A DNA stretch of 64,000 bases from Ascaphus truei (Eukaryota > Chordata > Amphibia > Anura > Ascaphidae), in contig CM071570.1 in the NCBI GenBank assembly GCA_036426205.1, positions 2,160,678 to 2,224,677 on the forward strand, given 5' to 3'. The translations under genes were made by a program, and so were the position numbers. Positions 59,437 through 64,000 of the stretch are shown piece after piece. Position 1 is the first letter of the stretch. Every line of letters begins with the position of its first letter. The notes beneath the pieces are model-generated. The model was not told the origin of the DNA, did no database searches, and worked only from the letters and a program-made list of their open reading frames with translations.

Positions 59437-59990
59437 GGGCCATTACCAAGTTAAGGGCCATTACCAAGGTAAGGGCCCACATTACCAAGGTAAGGGCCCA
59501 CATTACCAAGGTAAGGGCCCACATTACCAAGGTATGGGCCCACATTACCAAGGTATGGGCCCACATTACCAAGGTAAGGGCCCACATTACCAAGGTATGG
59601 GCCCACATTACCAAGGTACAGGGCCCGAATACCAAGGTAAGGGCCCGCATTACCAAGGTAAGGGCCCACATTACCCAAGTAAGGCCCCATTACCAGGTAA
59701 GGGCCCACATTACCAAGGTAAAGGGCCACATTACAAGGGTAAAGGGCTCCGCATACCAAGGTAAGGGCCCACATTACCAAGGTATGGGCCCACATTACCA
59801 AGGTAAGGGCCCGCATTACCAAGGTAAGGGCCCGCATTACCAAGGTAAGGGCCCACATTACCAAGGTAAGGGCCCCACATTACCAAGGTAAGGGCCCGCA
59901 TTACCAAGGTAAGGGCCCGCATTACCAAGGTAAGGGCCCACATTACCAAGGTAAGGGCCCGCATTACCAAGGTAAGGGCCCCACATTGAT
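59437..59990. repeat. Minisatellite, 21 bp unit, about 26 copies
   Basis: AAGGTAAGGGCCCACATTACC, with CCCGC and GGTATGG variants. A multiple of 3, hence the long GKGPHYQ frame, an artefact. Confidence 0.95.
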
Positions 59991-61465
59991 GAGGGCCGTG
60001 TCATGTCGCCAAAATGTCAGTACTTCTGACCCATTACAATTCATTTTTGGAAAGACTGAAATTCCTTGCTTCCAGTTACTTCTTTTGGAGCTGTACAGGG
60101 TAGTCCCATAGCAGCACATCGATTTGTGGATCCCTTTATAGAGAGGATCCCTTTATATAGAGGGCCTTTATTGTTCCTCTCTTTTCCTTTATTGCTTATC
60201 CCGTACACATTTACCTCTTGCATCGCACATCTTTTTTGGGGAAAGGAAATACAAGGCAAGTAACTCCTCTAGAGACAGCACTTTGTGTTATGTTAGAGGG
60301 GTAGCTATATTTTCTTAAAAATGATTATAACTGCCTATCAGGACCAGCAGGTTGTAAGGTTTTCGTGGCAGAACTGTGAGCAAAGTGTCAGGAGAAAACA
60401 CCCTGCCCCTTCCTAATATGCAGACCGCCGGTCTTATCAAGTTCTGGGTTTCCCGTTGGCTAAGAGCGCTGTATCAGGGCTCAGACAGAGCGCGCAGGAA
60501 GGAGGCCGGGGAAAGGTGTGGCTCTGCTCACCTGTACTAAGCCTAAAGACCTGGCTGCTCTAGGGCTGCTTTGTGCTCTGAGACCGGTAACTGAGAGCAA
60601 AGACGGTGAACGGCATTCTGGATTGAGCCACCTGAAGGACTAGATAATGTGTTATCCTACCTCTGTGATGTATGAACGTTTCAATGTTTTGCCTACGATG
60701 CTCAAGTAAAGCTGGTTTCATTTGGCCCGTGCTTGGTGTCGGCCTCTCATTATGGGGCGACTGCTGCTATCTATTTATTTGTCTGTGTTCTGTAAGTGAG
60801 GCATAGTTATTATTACTAATTTACTATTACTGAGTAAGGAAGTATTGAAGAGTAGTAACAAATTCGAGTATCCCAGGAAAAGTGACGGTGGAAAAATAAA
60901 GCGAAGACTGAAGAATAGTCTTTGAAGAGATGTAGGATTAGACACGCGGGGGGGCGGCGGGTGGGGGGGAGCGGGGGGGGGGATACAATGATTTAAAGTA
61001 TTAGATCTGCTATTACGTGTGCTGTGAAGCCGTCTTCCTCTCACTGGGGAACATTTTACATTAATTTACCAAGCGGTACAATACCCCTTCCCCTGCTGGA
61101 AGACCCCTTGTGGTCCATTTAAGTCAATGTGTCTTCCGGGACCAGCTGTCTTATGGAAAAGTCCCGCTTAGTAATAATGAGCAGGTAAGTCTATGTCCCC
61201 AGACCCCAGAAGATGTCTAAAGACATTAAATAATGAATGAGTTTGTAGGGGAAATGGGCAGACTGTAGGTGGGCTGTAGAGCTGCTGTCTGCTATCACTG
61301 TGCACGTTTCTGGGATCAATAAGAGTTATACAAATTAATGCCAGGTCAGAACCAGTTGGCCCACCTAGTCTGCCCTATTCTGCTATCCTCAGACCCCAAT
61401 AGACCCTCTTCTATATAGAATAGTCTTGTGTCTATTCCCACAATCCTTTTCTTCCCTTACTGCAG
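59991..61465. other. No gene seen
   Basis: Contains a G-run block (60950-60985). No element ends found. Confidence 0.4.
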
Positions 61466-61610
61466 CGCGTTCCAACTCCGGTGTTCAAGGGCCACCAACA
61501 GCTCACGTTTTCAGGATATCCCTGCTACAGCTCGGTCTTTGGCTGACCCACCTGTGCTGAAGCAAGGACTGATTGAGCCACCTGTGCTGAAGCAGGGATA
61601 TCCTAAAAAC
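61466..61610. repeat. Fold-back dispersed repeat, copy F
   Basis: TTCCAACTCCGGTGTTCAAG GGCCACCAACAGCTCACG ... CACCTGTGCTGAAGCAAGGA and a second CACCTGTGCTGAAGCAGGGATATCC inner arm. Confidence 0.7.
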
Positions 61611-61689
61611 ACAAAAAATCAGAATTTTCACATATATAAGTGGCACTTCTGTAAATATGTAAATGAGTTTAGCCCGAGTGTGGACAGCT

Positions 61690-61775
61690 CAGGTGTAGAT
61701 GTCCCATCACATGGGCCAATAGGAAGCTGTGATGTCATATGTGGCTTCCTATTGTCCCATGTGACCGGGAGCTCT
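61690..61775. repeat. Perfect-type hairpin, CCAATAGGAAGC arms
   Basis: CACATGGGCCAATAGGAAGC (61708-61727) is mirrored, with one mismatch, by GCTTCCTATTGTCCCATGTG (61743-61762) around a 15 bp loop. Cruciform-capable; part of a longer dispersed repeat. Confidence 0.6.
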
Positions 61776-63334
61776 AAACCCGAGCAGGAGATACCGGTGC
61801 CCCCTATGGAGGTATGTATCTCAGGAAGCATGGTGCCCCCAGAGCTGAAATGAACGGCGTTCAGCTCCGGAAACCCCTGCCTACACGCGCGCCTGCAGCC
61901 GAGTCCCCCGGTCTGCAGTGAGCTGCAGGGGGAAAGACAGTGGGGGGCGTGACGGGGGCGCTCGCCCTCGTTGGCTGAACCGCGGCGGGGGGCGTGGGCT
62001 AGCGCTCCGTCGTGACCCCTGATCTCAATTTTCTTGATGGCAGGAGGTTGTGTCGGCGCAGCGCGGCCCCCCCCCCCCCTTGCAGCGGGGCGGCCCCATT
62101 GTGGGGCGGCTCTTGTCCCTGCAGCATCCGCCACAGCGGGCGCTGCAGTAGCCAGCGGGGACCTGGCCTTAGATATATTTTTAAGAAGAAAGAAAAGGCA
62201 GCAGGGCTGTTACTCTCTCCCTCTTGCCGCCCTCTGAGACCTGCCGTCCCGAGGTGGGGCTTTACCTGCTTACCGCCTGGGGACGGTCCCCAGTCCTTGG
62301 GATGTTTAGGATGGCTTCCCAGGGTAGTGATGCATAGTCCGAGGGGCTGGAGTGTTGAGGATCCCAGGGTTCTGGATCATCTCCCCGGTAGGACTAGAAC
62401 CCTCCCACTTTAGCAGTGCCCGCGAGTCACGGCCTGGCTACCTCCGATTCACTATTCCCGCAGGAATCACTGTCCTGTGCCAGGTCCCTGGACACAGCCT
62501 CCCATGGAGTTACTATATCATAACTGACAGAACTCCTCCTCAGCTCTGACAAGAGCTTTCCAGCACACTCAGCAACCAACTACTTTGCAACTCCTTCCTC
62601 TACTCCACAGCAACACTAACTTTAGAACACAGTGCTGTGCCTTATGTAAGCTTCTGAGGCTGACACATCTCTGACATCACTAACCATGGAGTCAGAGCAT
62701 GTGACCAGTCCCAGCCATACACAGAGCACCCCACCAGGGTGTGAGGGGAAACCTCCATGATTACTGCTGGCATGCCCACACTTACCAGGCCTTACTGCCA
62801 ACAGGAGAGATGACTGTAGGCATTTTACATGACCGCTACACTTATCATATAATTATTATCTGGAGACACAAAAAAAAAAGAAGAGGAAATATTTTAAAAT
62901 AAAACATACATTTTTCATTGAAAAAAATAAGAGGGAAACCCTGCTTGACAATAAAAATATCCCCCAGTACCTTTATTACTTCATTCCCAGGCTATAGCTG
63001 CTCCGAGAATCCCCGCAGTGGAACAGCGGGGGAATGTGAGCAGATGTCCTGAGATGCCTTATTTGATGTGTTTCAGATATGTCTGCACCTGTTTTCCCAT
63101 CCCGGCCGCGCTCATCCCCCTCAGCTCCTTTGTAGCCCGAATTCTAGCAATTCATCAAAATAATCGTAAAAACAGAAAACTGGAAAAAACCTCATTCCTT
63201 GTAATGCAGCACAGCTGTGATTAAAAAGCAGGCTCATTAAATGTGTGCCCCAGAGCGGCCAACGCCAGCTTTCTGCACTAACGCAACAATAACACATAAG
63301 AAAATAAGCTTCTGGGACATTCATTTGATGGGGT
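61776..63334. other. No gene seen
   Basis: 61860-62170 is GC-rich with a C run (about 62070-62083) and CTGCAG-rich sequence typical of a dispersed repeat. The rest is unassigned. Confidence 0.4.
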
Positions 63335-63385
63335 TACACGCCCATCCAGCACGCCCATCCAGCACGCCCATCCAGCACGACCGTT
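63335..63385. repeat. 13 bp unit, three copies
   Basis: CACGCCCATCCAG repeated three times. Confidence 0.85.
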
Positions 63386-64000
63386 TACTCCTATGTAATT
63401 ACATAGACTGGAGCAAAACTGCATAGACTGGCTAAATTGGCTTTGTCTTTGCCAACGACTATAGGGCCATTTTGTCTGACTTTTCCCGTATTTGCACACC
63501 ATCTTCCCCGACCAGTCGTCTCGAACACCCTCCATCTCCCCGTGCCTCCAAGTCACCTCCCAGGGACTTTAACAAAACACAGATCGTGTCTTGTTCATAG
63601 CCTTGTAACTCTTCATTCCACTCCAAAAGATGGGGTAATATGTAAGTACCTCCTCTTCCCCCATCCACACCTTCCTATTCTTACCTCCTTTAACAAAATA
63701 TTACTACTTCATTCCACATCAGCGGAGGCCTCACATAGGCCTTAAACTGCTGAGACCTCCGGCGCCCGATTCTTTCCAGCCACAACCTATCCGCAGCTCC
63801 TATCGTACAGTAGGAGTGAGTCCCGTCAAACTGAGCGTCCGCTCCAACTCTCGGCAAGCATTTTATAATAATCCTAATAAAAACTGGTTGGGGATACCAG
63901 TTCCTGTGCAGCAACCACCAGCCCTCTTCTACCGGGCTGTGGGATCTGGTGAAACAGAATTAAGTGTTCACACACAATGTAATTGGGGAGGAATATATAT
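63386..64000. other. No gene seen
   Basis: Pyrimidine-rich unassigned sequence to the window end. Confidence 0.4.

Noticed and set aside
59402..59970. Frames reading GKGPHYQ or NVGPYLG repeats
   Set aside because: 21 bp array; repetition at the DNA level explains them fully.

Overview
The window looks like vertebrate nuclear DNA, most probably from an amphibian (a frog is my best guess). It contains two short coding exons with clean splice sites that I recognise as the first two coding exons of dnmt3a (de novo DNA methyltransferase 3A). It also holds a Tc1-type transposon with DD34E motifs, Penelope-like, L2-like and RTE-like retroelement remains, and a fold-back repeat that I associate with frog genomes. 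There are no bacterial-type operons, and almost every long open frame is a by-product of a tandem repeat.

Layout: 0-7.2 kb is minisatellites (22, 17, 22, 11 and 25 bp units) with three copies of a fold-back dispersed repeat. 7.5-12.2 kb is an L2-type tail, then a 66-71 bp array split by a 2,055 bp LTR-like insertion with a perfect 5 bp target duplication. 12.2-16.2 kb is mostly unassigned, with a 30 bp and a 33 bp array. dnmt3a coding exon 2 (canonical exon 3) lies on the minus strand at 16246-16350. 16.8-25 kb is further minisatellites, a second LTR copy and a very noisy block. 28.4-31.7 kb is a 32 bp array of about 100 units. It ends about 115 bp before dnmt3a coding exon 1, which lies on the PLUS strand at 31822-32181. 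32.6-36.8 kb holds fold-back elements, a CA-rich and CpG-rich tract, and a hAT-type MITE. 39.36-41.14 kb is a broken Tc1 element. 41.6-42.7 kb is a 65 bp array. 43-46.7 kb is an L2-like LINE split by nested insertions. 47-48.3 kb and 49.6-55 kb are more arrays and an RTE-like fragment. 55.9-58.5 kb is a Penelope-like element, minus strand, split by two insertions. The rest is minisatellites and unassigned sequence.

Gene logic: the only confident host gene is dnmt3a, represented by its N-terminal exons, so most of the window should be intron. The two exons are phase-compatible and of the expected length but lie on opposite strands, which cannot be transcribed as one gene. Either the assembly contains a misoriented segment or there is a real rearrangement. 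Several tandem arrays have clean edges and indel-rich centres, as in unpolished long-read sequence, and two such blocks lie between the exons.

Tandem arrays occupy about a quarter of the window. A second recurring theme is a short module, (C)TGANGA - small hairpin - GAAAC(GCGT), at eight sites. Three of these lie in insertions flanked by 13-14 bp duplications and two in the centre of fold-back elements. It resembles the hammerhead-ribozyme core described for Penelope-like elements.
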